Notes: generated by a model from the letters alone, not told the origin. 64,000 nucleotides of DNA from JAZDGX01 sp964482205 (GCA_964482205.1 CAYZWI010000005.1:184929-248928); one strand, 5' to 3'. Numbered from the stretch's first letter, positions 34,933-45,200 are shown. Translations and numbers: made by a program.

Positions 34933-36063
34933 ATGTCGCCATCGAGCGGCGGAACGCTTCGTTCGGGAGTCCGCGGCGTGCTGCGGCGCGTCTATCATCG
35001 CCTGCCGCGCTCGCTCAGAGGCCGGGTGAACGCCTACCGGCGCACGCATGTGCGACCGCTGCACGAGATGCTTCCCCTGCCGATTCCCGAGACGATCCAC
35101 CTCGATCCGGTGAACCTCTGCAACTTCCGCTGCGTCTTCTGCCCGACCGCGGACAAGGAATTGCTCGCATCGGTCGGCCGGCCCAACGGAGTGATGGACT
35201 TCGATCTCTACACCCGCGTCGTCGATGACTTGCAGGGAATGGTGAGGCGCACCGGGCGCAAGCTCGCGACCTTGCATCTCTACAAGGACGGCGAGCCGCT
35301 CCTGAATCCGCGCTTCCCCGAGATGGCTGCGTACGCGAAGCAGGCCCAGGTCGCGCAAGTCGTCTCGACCACTTCGAACGGCTCGCTGCTCACGCGCGAG
35401 ATGGCGGGGCGGCTGATCGATTCCGGGATCGACCAGATCCGGATCTCGGTCGTGCATGTGGAAGAGAAGACCTTCCAGGAGTTGACGCGCTCGAAGATTC
35501 CGTACGATCGCGTGCGCGAGAATGTCGCCTTCCTCTACCACGAAAAGCGGCGGCGCGGGAGCCCGCTGCGCCTGATCGTGAAGACCAACGACAGCGGGCT
35601 GACCGCGGAGCACAAGGAGCGCTTCGAACGCGACTTCTCGGCGATCGCCGACTTGCTCGGGATCGACACCCTGATGGGCTGGTCGCTCTCCGATGTGAAA
35701 GACTTCACCCTCGGCGTGCAGGTGACGACCGGGATGGACAGCGTCTCGCCGCTGCGCGAACGCAAGGTCTGCCCCGAGCCCTTCTCGCGGCTGGCGATCA
35801 ATTGGGACGGGCAGGTCTCGATCTGCTGCGTGGATTGGAGCTACGGGACGATCGTCGGCGATCTGCGCACCCAGACGCTCGCGGAAGTGTGGGCGGGCGA
35901 GCGGCTGCGCGCGATCCGCCTCGCGCACCTTACCGGGCGGCGCGCTTCCATTCCCGCCTGCGCGGAATGCCAGTACAGCAAGGGCGCGCCCGCCTCCCGC
36001 GATCTCGACGATCACATCGAGCGCCTGCTCGAGATCTATCGCGCGAGCGGAGAGGCGCAGTGA
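34933..36063 (+). CDS. radical SAM/SPASM domain protein
   Basis: 376 residues. 'NLCNFRCVFC' (Cys63, Cys67, Cys70) binds the SAM [4Fe-4S] cluster. 'LHLYKDGEPLLNPRF' and 'TTSNGSLL' are standard radical SAM barrel motifs, and the C-terminal SPASM region has VCPEPFSRL, 'GQVSICCVDWSYG' and 'PACAECQY', which could bind auxiliary clusters. The first 50 residues are a basic extension before the barrel. AAGGAGG lies nine bases before ATG 34933 (a GTG at 34930 is an alternative). SPASM enzymes modify peptides, proteins or small-molecule precursors; no precursor peptide is visible nearby. Its stop overlaps the OPT transporter start by four bases, suggesting a linked function. Confidence 0.88.
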   Translation: MSPSSGGTLRSGVRGVLRRVYHRLPRSLRGRVNAYRRTHVRPLHEMLPLPIPETIHLDPVNLCNFRCVFCPTADKELLASVGRPNGVMDFDLYTRVVDDLQGMVRRTGRKLATLHLYKDGEPLLNPRFPEMAAYAKQAQVAQVVSTTSNGSLLTREMAGRLIDSGIDQIRISVVHVEEKTFQELTRSKIPYDRVRENVAFLYHEKRRRGSPLRLIVKTNDSGLTAEHKERFERDFSAIADLLGIDTLMGWSLSDVKDFTLGVQVTTGMDSVSPLRERKVCPEPFSRLAINWDGQVSICCVDWSYGTIVGDLRTQTLAEVWAGERLRAIRLAHLTGRRASIPACAECQYSKGAPASRDLDDHIERLLEIYRASGEAQ

Positions 36064-38375
36064 CGCGCGACGCGAACGCTCCCGCAGCCGAGAGCGCCGC
36101 CGCGCGCTACGAGCCCTACATTGCCGCGGCCACGCGCATGCCCGAGCTCACCCTGCGCGCCATCATCCTGGGCACCTTTCTCGGCATGATCTTCGGCGCC
36201 TCCTCGCTCTATCTGGTCCTCAAGGTCGGCCTCACGGTGAGCGCCTCGATTCCCGTCGCGGTGATCTCGATCACGCTCTTTCGCCTCATTTCGAAGACCG
36301 GCGTGCGCGACGCGACCATTCTCGAGAACAACATCGTGCAGACGGCGGGGTCGGCGGGCGAGTCGATCGCCTTCGGCATCGGGGTCACGATGCCCGCGAT
36401 CATGATCCTGGGCTTCGATCTCGACATCGCGCGCGTGGCGCTGGTCTCGATCCTCGGCGCGCTTCTCGGCATCCTGATGATGATTCCGCTGCGCCGCGCG
36501 CTCATCGTGCAGCAGCACGGCGTGCTGAAGTATCCCGAAGGCACCGCGTGCGCGGAAGTCCTGAAAGCGGGCGCCTCCGAGGCATCGAAGGCGATGGCGT
36601 CGGCGGCGGCGCAGGAGGAAGCGCGCGCGGCCGCCGCGGCGGGATTGCGGACGGGCACCAGCGCGCGCACAATCTTCACCGGCTTCGGCGTCGGCCTCTT
36701 GTACAAGACGATCATGGTCGCGTTCAAGGCGTGGAAGGATGTGCCGGAAAAGGTCTTCGGCGCGCCCTTCAAGGCGGGCTCGCTCTCGGCCGAGATCTCG
36801 CCCGAATTGCTCGGCGTCGGCTACATCATCGGGCCGAAGATCGCCTCGGTGATGTGCGGCGGCGGCGTGCTCGCCTACCTCGTGCTGATTCCGCTCATCA
36901 AGTTCTTCGGGGATGCGATTCCCGGGGCGTTGTCGCCCGGCACGGTCCCCATCAGCGACATGGATCCCGACGGCATCCGCGGCGCCTATGTGCTCTACAT
37001 CGGCGCGGGCGCGGTTGCGGCGGGAGGAATCATCAGCCTGGGGCGCTCGCTGCCCGTCATCGTGAGCGGCATCAAGGAAGGGCTGCGCGATGTCGGCGCG
37101 GGAGCGCGGGCCGCGCGCGATGTGCACCGCACCGAGCACGACCTCCCGATGAAGTTCGTCTTCGTGGGCATCGCCGCAATCGTGATCGCGATCGTGCTCG
37201 CGCGCCCGTTGCACATGAATATTCTGGGCGCGCTGATGATCGTGCTCTTCGGCTTCCTCTTCGTGACCGTCTCGTCGCGCCTGGTGGGGGAGATCGGCTC
37301 CTCGTCGAATCCGATCTCGGGCATGACCGTCGCGACGCTGCTGTTGACCTGCCTCGTCTTCCTGCTCGCCGGCTGGACGGGAGGCAACCACTATGTGACC
37401 GCGCTCTCGGTGGGCGCGATCGTCTGCATCGCAGCCTCGAACGCGGGCGCGACGTCGCAGGACCTGAAGACGGGATTTCTCGTGGGCGCAACGCCCCGCC
37501 TCCAGCAAGTGTCCATCCTGATCGGCGCCTTCGCCTCCGCGCTCGTCCTCGGTCCGATCCTGCTCAAGCTGAACGACACCGCGACCGTGTATGTGCCGGC
37601 GGCGCAGGTGGCGCCCGGCCTCACCACCGACGTAAGCGCGCTGCACAAGCGCGAATCGCTGCAGGGCCCGCAGGCGCGCGGCGACCGGAACTCCTATCTC
37701 GTCTGGCAGAAACGCGGGGCGGAAGGCGGCCCCGAAGGCAAGTACCTGGTGAACGACGCCGGGCAGGCGATGTATCTCGTCGACCCGGGCATCAACGGCG
37801 CCTATTCGGAGCGGCCCGACGGCAGCGGAGTGCGCAAGTTCGACGCGCCCAAAGCGACGCTCATGTCCTACATCATTCGCGGCATCCTGGATCGCAAGTT
37901 GCCATGGGCGCTGGTGCTGTTCGGAGTGATGATCGCGATCGTGCTCGAGATGGCCTCCGTTCCCTCGCTCGCCTTCGCGGTGGGCGTGTATCTGCCTTTG
38001 TCGTCGTCGACGCCGATCTTCGTGGGGGGCGCGATCCGCTGGCTGGTCGACCGTCATCGCCGCCGGCAGCTCGCTCACGCCGCGCTCACCGAGGAACAGC
38101 TCTCGGCGGAGAGCGACAAGAGCGCGGGCGTGCTGATGGCCTCGGGCTACATCGCGGGCGGCGCGATCGCCGGCATCGTGATCGCCTTCATGGCGGGCGT
38201 GCTCGCGAACCTCGACGACTCGCTCACGCGCTGGTCGCGCGCGCACAATCCCTTCTATGGAGGCGGCGCGGCGGACCTGCTCTCGCTGATTCCCTTCCTG
38301 GCGCTCAGCGTGTTCCTGTATCTGGTGGGACGCGAGCTGGTGCTGGGGGAGAGGAAGGCGAAGGGCGAAGCGTGA
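36060..38375 (+). CDS. OPT-family oligopeptide/metal-chelate transporter
   Basis: 771 residues with about 14 or more transmembrane segments. The N-terminal 'MPELTLRAIILGTFLGMIFG' with 'SLYLVLKVGLTVSASIPVAV' and 'NIVQTAGSAGESIAFGIG', and the later 'GHLV'-free bacterial pattern 'TGFLVGATPRLQQ', are characteristic of prokaryotic OPT proteins. A hydrophilic stretch near residues 520-600 (between 37610 and 37860) sits before 'ATLMSYIIRGIL' and the last helices. Known OPT members import small peptides or metal-chelate complexes with protons. GTG start overlaps the upstream radical SAM stop as GTGA, so translation is coupled. Given the number of exported proteases in this region, peptide uptake is a reasonable guess. 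Confidence 0.9.
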   Translation: MTRDANAPAAESAAARYEPYIAAATRMPELTLRAIILGTFLGMIFGASSLYLVLKVGLTVSASIPVAVISITLFRLISKTGVRDATILENNIVQTAGSAGESIAFGIGVTMPAIMILGFDLDIARVALVSILGALLGILMMIPLRRALIVQQHGVLKYPEGTACAEVLKAGASEASKAMASAAAQEEARAAAAAGLRTGTSARTIFTGFGVGLLYKTIMVAFKAWKDVPEKVFGAPFKAGSLSAEISPELLGVGYIIGPKIASVMCGGGVLAYLVLIPLIKFFGDAIPGALSPGTVPISDMDPDGIRGAYVLYIGAGAVAAGGIISLGRSLPVIVSGIKEGLRDVGAGARAARDVHRTEHDLPMKFVFVGIAAIVIAIVLARPLHMNILGALMIVLFGFLFVTVSSRLVGEIGSSSNPISGMTVATLLLTCLVFLLAGWTGGNHYVTALSVGAIVCIAASNAGATSQDLKTGFLVGATPRLQQVSILIGAFASALVLGPILLKLNDTATVYVPAAQVAPGLTTDVSALHKRESLQGPQARGDRNSYLVWQKRGAEGGPEGKYLVNDAGQAMYLVDPGINGAYSERPDGSGVRKFDAPKATLMSYIIRGILDRKLPWALVLFGVMIAIVLEMASVPSLAFAVGVYLPLSSSTPIFVGGAIRWLVDRHRRRQLAHAALTEEQLSAESDKSAGVLMASGYIAGGAIAGIVIAFMAGVLANLDDSLTRWSRAHNPFYGGGAADLLSLIPFLALSVFLYLVGRELVLGERKAKGEA

Positions 38376-38429
38376 GAACTCTGCACGCTACCCCGGCGCG
38401 GGGCGGCGGCGCTTGACCCTCGCGGATGG

Positions 38430-38473
38430 TTTACTCAACGCATCGAGCAAAATTACTCAATGCATTGAGTAAT
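38430..38473. promoter_or_regulatory. two abutting 22-bp palindromes (operator-like)
   Basis: 38452-38473 is a perfect 22-bp palindrome made of ATTACTCAATG and its reverse complement. Directly before it, 38430-38451 is a degenerate copy starting TTTACTCAACG and ending CATCGAGCAAA. The AT-rich composition contrasts with the GC-rich surroundings, and the pair looks like a double operator for a dimeric regulator. It lies 55 bases after the OPT gene and 56 before the 3' end of the sulfatase-fold gene, so no present gene obviously uses it. Confidence 0.6.
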
Positions 38474-38529
38474 TCGTGAATCCCACCGTTTGTCCCGAGC
38501 GGTCGGCGCCGGGGACCCGCGACTCCCGC

Positions 38530-40722
38530 CTACAACTGTCCGGTGATCGCCTTCATTCTCGCCACCCCGGGATCGTTCGGCGGGCTGAGCTTGAGATAGG
38601 TGCTTGCGCGCATGACGGCCTGTTGGCCGCGGCCCATCTCGTCGTAGAGCACGGCGAGGTAATAGTACGGGCCGGGCATCGTGGGGGCCAGGCGCGCGGC
38701 CTGCTCGAGATGGTCCAGCGCCTCGTTCTTGCGATCGCTCGATTTGTGCAGCGCCCGGCCGAGAAGGTAGTGGCGCCTGGCGAGCTCGGCGTTGTTCTTT
38801 TGATGCAGCGCGAAGGAGCCGCGCAGGACGCGCTCCGCCTCCGCCGTGCGACCGAGGGCGATGTACTGCGCGGCCGCGCCGCTCATCGCTTCCAGGTAAC
38901 GCGGGTCCTGAACGAGGGCCTTCTCGTAGTACGCGATCGCGGTTTCGGCCTGCTTCTGCCGTGCGGCCCAATCGGCCATCTCGTACAGCGCGCGCGCGTC
39001 GGTGGGGGCGATGCGACAGGCGCGCTCGAGGAGCTCGCGCTCGCGGGCGTCGTTCTTCCTCACTCGGGCGAGCGCGGCGAGTTGAATCACCGGCGCCGGA
39101 TCTTCGGGAGCCACCGCCGACGCCTTCTGATACACGGCTTCCGCTTCATCGAGTTGCTCGAATTTGTACAAGTAATCGCCGTAGAGTTTGAGCACCGCCG
39201 GCAGATCGGGCTCGAGTTCGGCGAGGCGGCGGGCGATATTCAATTCCCCGCGAGACGACCGCTCCTGCGGGCCGAGCTGAATCTTCTGATACAGCGCGAC
39301 GGCCTGAAGGTGCTCGAGCGGATCCTGCAGAGTCGATCCGGCGGGGCGCGCCACCGATTTGCTCGAGACATAGCCCAGCGAGGCGAGCGCTTCGCGCGTG
39401 CGGTCGTCGATCTGCTCCTCGCCCGCGGAGGCGGCCGCGTTTTCGTGCTCCGATAGAAAGGCGTCGAGCAGGCCGTCCATTTCGCCGGAGATCGCGTCGC
39501 CCTCTTGGTACAAGTTGCGGGTCTCGTGCGGATCGGACGACCCGTCGTACAGCTCGCTGCGGCTTCCGCGAATGAGCTTGTGGGGAGCGCGCTCCATGCC
39601 CAGCAAAGGCGCCCACCCGAAGAGATTCTCCAGATAACGGCTCTCGAAATAGCTCGTCCGCGCCTGGCTCTCGTTCTTGCCTTCGATCAGCGGCCGCAGG
39701 CTGCGGCCTTCCACCGTACCCGGAATGTCCACGCCGAGGAGATCGAGCAGGGTCGGCATGAGATCGATCGTGCGCGCGAGCTCGTTCACGGTGCGGCCGG
39801 CGTCGATCTTTCCGGGCCACGCGATCAGAAAGGGAACCCACAACACTTCACGGTAGACGAATTCCGTGTGCCCGATGAGCCCGTGTTCGCCGAGCGATTC
39901 TCCGTGATCGCTGACGGCGATCACGATCGCGTTCTGCAACTCCTTCTTCGGGACGACTTCTTCCAGGAAAGCGCCGATCTGGGCGTCCATATAGGCGATC
40001 TCGCCGTCGTACGGCGCTTTCTGGAAGCGGCTGTAATAGGGCTCGGGAGGATTGTACGCGAGATGGGGATCGAAGAAGTGCAGCCAGACGAAGTAGGGGC
40101 TGGCGGGCTTGGATTCCATCCAGCGGCGCGCCTTCGCGACGGCGGCCTCGGCGCGCTGCTCGTGCGCGGCGGAGCCGTCGGGGTGATCGATCGTCTCATC
40201 ATCGTAGACATCGAATCCGCGGTTCAATCCGAAAGAAGCTTCGAGGACCTTGGCAGAGACGAACGCGGCGGTCTGATAGCCATGCTGCTTCAGGATCTCC
40301 GCGAGCGTGGGGATGTCGGAACGGGTGAAGGGATCGGTGTGTTGATGCACGCCGTTCGTCATCGGATAGGTGCTGGTGAGAAGGGAAGTGTGGGAGGGCA
40401 GCGTGATCGGAATCGGAGTGCGCGCATCCGCGAAGCGCACGCCTTCGCGCGCCAGGCGATCGAGGTGCGGCGTCGCCGCGGAAGCATGCCCATAGCATCC
40501 GAGATGATCCGCGCGGGTCGTGTCGAGCGTCAGCAGAATGATGTTCGGAGGCGTCTTCTTGGTGGAGCAGGTCGACAGCGACAGGCAGGCGCAGAGAAGG
40601 ACGCATGCGCACAGCCAGGGCCACACGCGCAGCGATGTGCACGCACGCAGTCGCGCGCGCGCGCGAAGCCGCAGGGGGGCGCGATGAGACGCGCGGCAAG
40701 GCGTTGCGAAAATCGAATGCAT
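38530..40722 (-). CDS. sulfatase-fold (alkaline phosphatase superfamily) protein with TPR domain
   Basis: 730 residues from ATG 40722; GGGAG six bases upstream favours it over the ATG at 40728, which abuts that site. A hydrophobic signal ends in a lipobox-like LSTC (Cys52). The sulfatase-like domain (about 58-430) has 'LLTLDTTRADHLG' (metal Asp), 'FFDPHLAYNPP', 'AVSDHGESLGEHG' and 'LARTIDLMPTLLDLLG'. At the nucleophile site it reads PITLPSH, so Thr107 occupies the position of the formylglycine Cys/Ser and the usual CxPSR signature is absent. About 470-730 are tetratricopeptide repeats ('DEAEAVYQKASAVAPED', 'ETAIAYYEKALVQDPRY'). It may be a Thr-dependent hydrolase or phospho-form transferase of the cell envelope rather than a true sulfatase. 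Confidence 0.85.
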   Translation of the reverse strand: MHSIFATPCRASHRAPLRLRARARLRACTSLRVWPWLCACVLLCACLSLSTCSTKKTPPNIILLTLDTTRADHLGCYGHASAATPHLDRLAREGVRFADARTPIPITLPSHTSLLTSTYPMTNGVHQHTDPFTRSDIPTLAEILKQHGYQTAAFVSAKVLEASFGLNRGFDVYDDETIDHPDGSAAHEQRAEAAVAKARRWMESKPASPYFVWLHFFDPHLAYNPPEPYYSRFQKAPYDGEIAYMDAQIGAFLEEVVPKKELQNAIVIAVSDHGESLGEHGLIGHTEFVYREVLWVPFLIAWPGKIDAGRTVNELARTIDLMPTLLDLLGVDIPGTVEGRSLRPLIEGKNESQARTSYFESRYLENLFGWAPLLGMERAPHKLIRGSRSELYDGSSDPHETRNLYQEGDAISGEMDGLLDAFLSEHENAAASAGEEQIDDRTREALASLGYVSSKSVARPAGSTLQDPLEHLQAVALYQKIQLGPQERSSRGELNIARRLAELEPDLPAVLKLYGDYLYKFEQLDEAEAVYQKASAVAPEDPAPVIQLAALARVRKNDARERELLERACRIAPTDARALYEMADWAARQKQAETAIAYYEKALVQDPRYLEAMSGAAAQYIALGRTAEAERVLRGSFALHQKNNAELARRHYLLGRALHKSSDRKNEALDHLEQAARLAPTMPGPYYYLAVLYDEMGRGQQAVMRASTYLKLSPPNDPGVARMKAITGQL

Positions 40723-40961
40723 CGGCATCTCCCATCCTTGGCCGGAATGGTCCCCGCGGCATTGCGCCGGAGGCGGTCGCCTGCATGGGCAAGCGAGAAG
40801 CCACCGCCGCTGCGGAAAGCCGGCAGCCGTCCATCGAGTTTGCCGCGAATGGCAATCGTTGAAGATGCTAGCACGGATGGCGCGGGCCGGGCCAGCGCCC
40901 GGCCGCGAGAGGAAGACGGAGGCGGAGTGGCAGGAGGCGCCAGGAGGCGGAGCGAAGCCGG

Positions 40962-41441
40962 TCAGGCCGTGTGGCGCGGACGCTGCGATTGGTCCGCCTC
41001 GCTCGCCGGCTCTTTCGTCAATTTCGCCGTCAAGCCGACGGCCACCTTCTTGTCGATCGCGACCGACACGGGGCAGTTGGCCTTCGCCATTTCCGCGAGG
41101 CGCTGAAAGGTGTCGTCATCGATGCCGGGAACATCGGCTTCAGTCACGAGCTCGATGTTGGTGATCCGGAACCCCGCGTCTCCTTTCAGAATCGTCACCT
41201 CGGCCGTGGTGCGAATTTCCACCGGATCGAAGCCCGCTTGATCGATGAGGCCGGCGAGGGCCATCGAAAAACACCCCGCGTGCGCGGCGCCGATCAACTC
41301 CTCCGGATTCGTGCCCGGCTCCTGCCCGAAGCGCGAACCGAAACTGAAGGCGCCCTGCCACGCTCCTTGGCCGATGTCCATCGTCCCGGCGCCTTGGCGA
41401 AGCGTTCCCTTCCAGACGGCCGATGACTTGCGAAGCGGCAT
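40962..41441 (-). CDS. osmC: OsmC/Ohr-family peroxiredoxin-like protein
   Basis: 159 residues from ATG 41441 with AGGAGG seven bases upstream. 'NPEELIGAAHAGCFSMAL' and 'AKANCPVSVAI' contain the two redox cysteines of OsmC, and 'SRFGQEPGTNPEEL' matches the OsmC subgroup better than Ohr. Cytoplasmic; it reduces organic hydroperoxides with lipoyl or thiol donors. It lies 60 bases after the LA_2272-like gene on the same strand and may be independently transcribed. Confidence 0.9.
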   Translation of the reverse strand: MPLRKSSAVWKGTLRQGAGTMDIGQGAWQGAFSFGSRFGQEPGTNPEELIGAAHAGCFSMALAGLIDQAGFDPVEIRTTAEVTILKGDAGFRITNIELVTEADVPGIDDDTFQRLAEMAKANCPVSVAIDKKVAVGLTAKLTKEPASEADQSQRPRHTA

Positions 41442-41500
41442 GATGGAATCCTCCTGCGGAAAGCGAATTCTCCGGCGCGAGCGCCGCGCGCCGGAAACCG

Positions 41501-42040
41501 CTAGTCGAATTGCCAATTCACGATCGGCAGAACGGGGAGCTTCTTCTTCTCGCTGATGATGTTCAGCACGCCGATCTGGATGCCGTTCATGCGTTGGGTG
41601 TAATTGACGAGCGCGAGCTGAAGCCCGTTCATCGATTCGGTGTAGTTGAAGCCTCCGAGCATCACATAGCGCGCGTCGCCGCAATTGTTGTAGAGCCCGG
41701 TCGCGAGCCCGTTCATGCGGCTGGTGAGATTGATGAAGTTGTCCTTCCAGCCCGTGAAGCTCCTGTCGCCCCAACCCACGAAGCCCCACTGCACGCCGAC
41801 ATTGTCCCCCGATGTGCGGTTGACAAGGCCCAGATCGAGGCCGGACACGCTGTGATTGAATCCGTAGATCAAGTTCAGACGCACGCCCTGGATGGCCGCC
41901 CCGGCGGGTTGGATCTGGACCGGGTACCACAACGCGAGCTGGAAAGGCTGCGTCTGCGTTTGCGCGCCGCTGGTCGATCCGAGCGCGATCATGAATGCGA
42001 GGAGAAGGAAGACGAGAACCATCCTGGCAAAGCGTGGCAT
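41501..42040 (-). CDS. LA_2272-like surface repeat protein
   Basis: 179 residues from ATG 42040, preceded by GGAGG six bases away. A signal peptide ('ARMVLVFLLLAFMIALGSTSGAQ') is followed by several repeats of the pattern G-[LV]-x-[LI]-[GA]-L-x-N with MNG spacers ('GLDLGLVNRTSG', 'MNGLATGLYNNCGD', 'MNGLQLALVNYTQR', 'MNGIQIGVLNIISE') and a terminal 'LPVLPIVNWQFD'. This is the signature of small surface-repeat proteins typified by Leptospira LA_2272, found in many Gram-negatives; function unknown. A periplasmic or outer-membrane location is expected. Confidence 0.8.
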   Translation of the reverse strand: MPRFARMVLVFLLLAFMIALGSTSGAQTQTQPFQLALWYPVQIQPAGAAIQGVRLNLIYGFNHSVSGLDLGLVNRTSGDNVGVQWGFVGWGDRSFTGWKDNFINLTSRMNGLATGLYNNCGDARYVMLGGFNYTESMNGLQLALVNYTQRMNGIQIGVLNIISEKKKLPVLPIVNWQFD

Positions 42041-42278
42041 CGAGCACCTCCGAATGACAGCTGGCCGTTCAACGACCTCCTGGAACAAGCGCGGGACGAG
42101 CGATTCCCCGCTCTCCCATCGCAAGAGGAGTGTCCCAGATTCTTCGCCCGCCTGCCACCATCCCGCCGCCCGGCCTCGGACCGGGCGGTTGCCATGTTGC
42201 GGGATCGGAAATTCCCCGCCATCCGCCCGGTGGGTGGGCGGAGGAACGTATGCGAAACGAGAACAACAGAATCGCGAT
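42041..42278. other. intergenic region with GC-rich hairpin
   Basis: Lies downstream of the subtilase and upstream of the LA_2272-like gene. CCGCCCGG (42166-42173) and CCGGGCGG (42181-42188) form a perfect 8-bp stem with a 7-base loop, a possible terminator of the long subtilase transcript but without a T tract. No gene is seen. Confidence 0.4.
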
Positions 42279-45200
42279 CTATCGCAGAACCATCATCCTC
42301 CTGACTTCCCTCGCATCTCCCGCCTTCAGCACGCAGAAGTACACGCCGGATCCCACGGGAGCGCCTGTCTGATCGCGCCCGTCCCACAGGAGATCGTGAT
42401 ATCCCGCCGGCAGAACGCCCTCGAGCAGGCGACGCACTCTCGCACCTTGCACATCGTAGACTTGCAGCGCGACCTTGCCCGCAGATGGAAGGCCGAAGTG
42501 AAGGACGGTGGCCGCGCCGAACGGGTTCGGGCGATTCTGCGCAAGGCAGAGGCGGGCGGGCAGCGGCGCGAGATCTTCGTCCGGCGCGAGGGACCCTTGC
42601 GCGTCCATCGTGACGGTCAGGCCTCCAGTGACTCGCAGAAGACGATTGCTCACGGTGAAAAGCTGTTCGGCCACTTCGATCACGCCCGGCTCCTCGTTCG
42701 ACGGCGTGATCACGAGGGTGGCCGGAATCGCGGAGAGCGGCGCGAGCGTCACCATCCCTCCTTCCGGCGGCGAAGTGGTCACGATCCATCCGTACGGCAC
42801 GCGGTCACGATCGACGACCAGTTTCGCGTGCGCCGGTTCGGAAAGCGGGTTGCGCAACCAGAAGTGAATCTCGCGCGCCTCGCCCGCCTGGTTGTGAACG
42901 AGCCAGTTGTTCCGGCAGGCGACATTGTTGTCCTCTTCCGGCCAGCCGGACCGCAGGGGATCCTGGGGGCTGTTCACCATCGCGAGGAAGCTCCAGTACG
43001 CCTGGCCGAAGCTGTTGCCGTTCGCAGGCGAATGAAACACAAAGGGCCCGATGGCCGCGGAATCTCCGGGAGCGAGAGCGGGGAAGGGCAGTGTTCCAAC
43101 GCTCAGGAATTCCGTGTCCGGAGCGTGCAAGCACGATGTCGGCTCGCCGTAGAGAAGTGTGACGCTCCCAGGCTCGGCCCCGAAATCGCCCGTGTTCGAC
43201 ACCATGATCGTGGCTTCGTAGTCCGTGTTCATCTCGGCGATGGGAGAAATGGCGATGTGCGCCCCGGTCCAGAAATCCTCGGGCCGCGGCCAGGAGCAAA
43301 TCTCCGGATCGGCGCGCGGGATCGACCGCCAAACGGCTTCGTACGCATTCACATATCCGTATCCGAAGGCCGTGTCCCATCCCGCCGGCCCCCAATCCGT
43401 GGCGGTATCGAGCAGGATCTCCTTCACCTCCGCGGGGGTGAGGGCCGGGTCGGCGTCCAGCATCAGGGCCACGACACCCGCGATGTGAGGGCAAGCCATG
43501 GAGGTGCCCGACATGTCGTGGTACCCGACCCCGATCTGCGAGCCTTCGATGCCGCGCGCAGACATGATCTGGTGATCGCCCCCGTCTCCTCCCGGCGCCG
43601 CGATTTCCGGCTTCTTCTCGTCCGCGTCGTCGCCGTCGAAGTCGTCCTTGCGCGGCCCGCGATTCGAGAAGCTCGAGATGATATCGTCGTCCCGCACCAC
43701 CGTGCTCGAGTCGCACATCGAAGCGACCGTGATCACATTGGCGGCTGCTCCCGGAGGGCCGATGCCCTCGTTGTCCGGCCCTTCGTTGCCGGCGGCCACG
43801 ACCACGACGAGACCGGAATCGACCGCCGCGTCCACCGCCACGCATTCCGGATCGCTGCCGTCGGAATCGACCTTGGAGCCCAGGCTCATGCTCAGCACGC
43901 GAATCGAATGCTCCTCGTGATGCTCGATGCACCACTCGATGCCTTGGACGACATTGTCCTGCGTACCGCGGCCGAGCGCGCTCAGGACCTTCACATCGAT
44001 GAGCTCCGCGCCCGGGGCGACGCCGCGATAGGTCTGTTCGGCGCCGCCGGTGCCCATGGCGATGCCCGCGCAGTGTGTGCCGTGAAAGATCATCGGCAGA
44101 TCGTCATCGGGATTCTCCTCCCGATCCGTGATCGTGTTGAAGCCGGCGACGTACTTTCCGTTCAGCGAAGCATGCTGGTCGTCCACGCCGGTGTCGATGA
44201 TCGCGATGTTGATGCCGGTGCCGTCGTAGCCGAGATCTTCCGCGGTCGTGCCCGGATAGGTTGCCGAGGAGCGTGCCTTGAGGGCCCGCGCGCTGACATC
44301 GAGACAGTGGTAGACGGGATACATGGGACTGGTGTCCAGCACTCCGTCAAGATCGAGGATGTCGTCGACGAGCTGATAGGAGACGCCCCGCACGCAGATG
44401 TACGGAATGTACCGGCAGCGATAGGCGATTTGATCGACACCGACCAGATCGGCCAGGTCGTCTTCGTCCAACTGCGTGGGAACGCCGTCATAGCGGACGA
44501 ACAAGCTGCGGGTCAGCGCGTAGGTCCCTCCCAATCCTCCGGCGAGGCGAACGAGCGTCCCTCCCGGCTCCAGGATCCGCTCCGACACTTGCACGAAGGC
44601 GAAATCCTCGCCCTCTTCCTCGGCCGTCAATTCCAGGAATCCCGGCACGCGCGCGTAGGGAGCGAGGAGGATCTCCTGTCCCGGAGGAGGCATGACCTGG
44701 ACCGACCACCCCGAGGGAATTCCGCTCGCGTCCAGATCCACGACCACTTTGCGCTCGTTTGCGTCGGGGTTCGTCACCCAGAAGGAGAGCCGTTCGGTCT
44801 CGCTGGGAGTCGCCTCCTTCTCCCAGGCTGCTTTCACGATGACATTGTTGTCTTCCTCCGGCCAACCGCTGGTGTACGGGTCGTCGGGCGCATCGACGGT
44901 GACGAAGTAGCTCCAGTAATTCTCGCCGAAGCTGTTGCCTTCGGGGGGCGCGGTGAAGAAAAACGGCCCGACCATGACGGAGTCGCCGGGCGGAACTTGA
45001 GCGATCTGTTCCACACCGATGGAGTGCAGCGTGTGATCGTACGCGTGTTGCGCGAGACTCGGGTCGGACGCGTACATCTGCACGGCCACATCCGCTGCCG
45101 GCGCGCTGCCGAGATTGCGGATCGTGGCATAGAGGGTGGCCGTCTCTCCCGGCTCGACGACTTCGCGATCGCAGTAGATGTGGTCGCCCAGCCACCAGTG

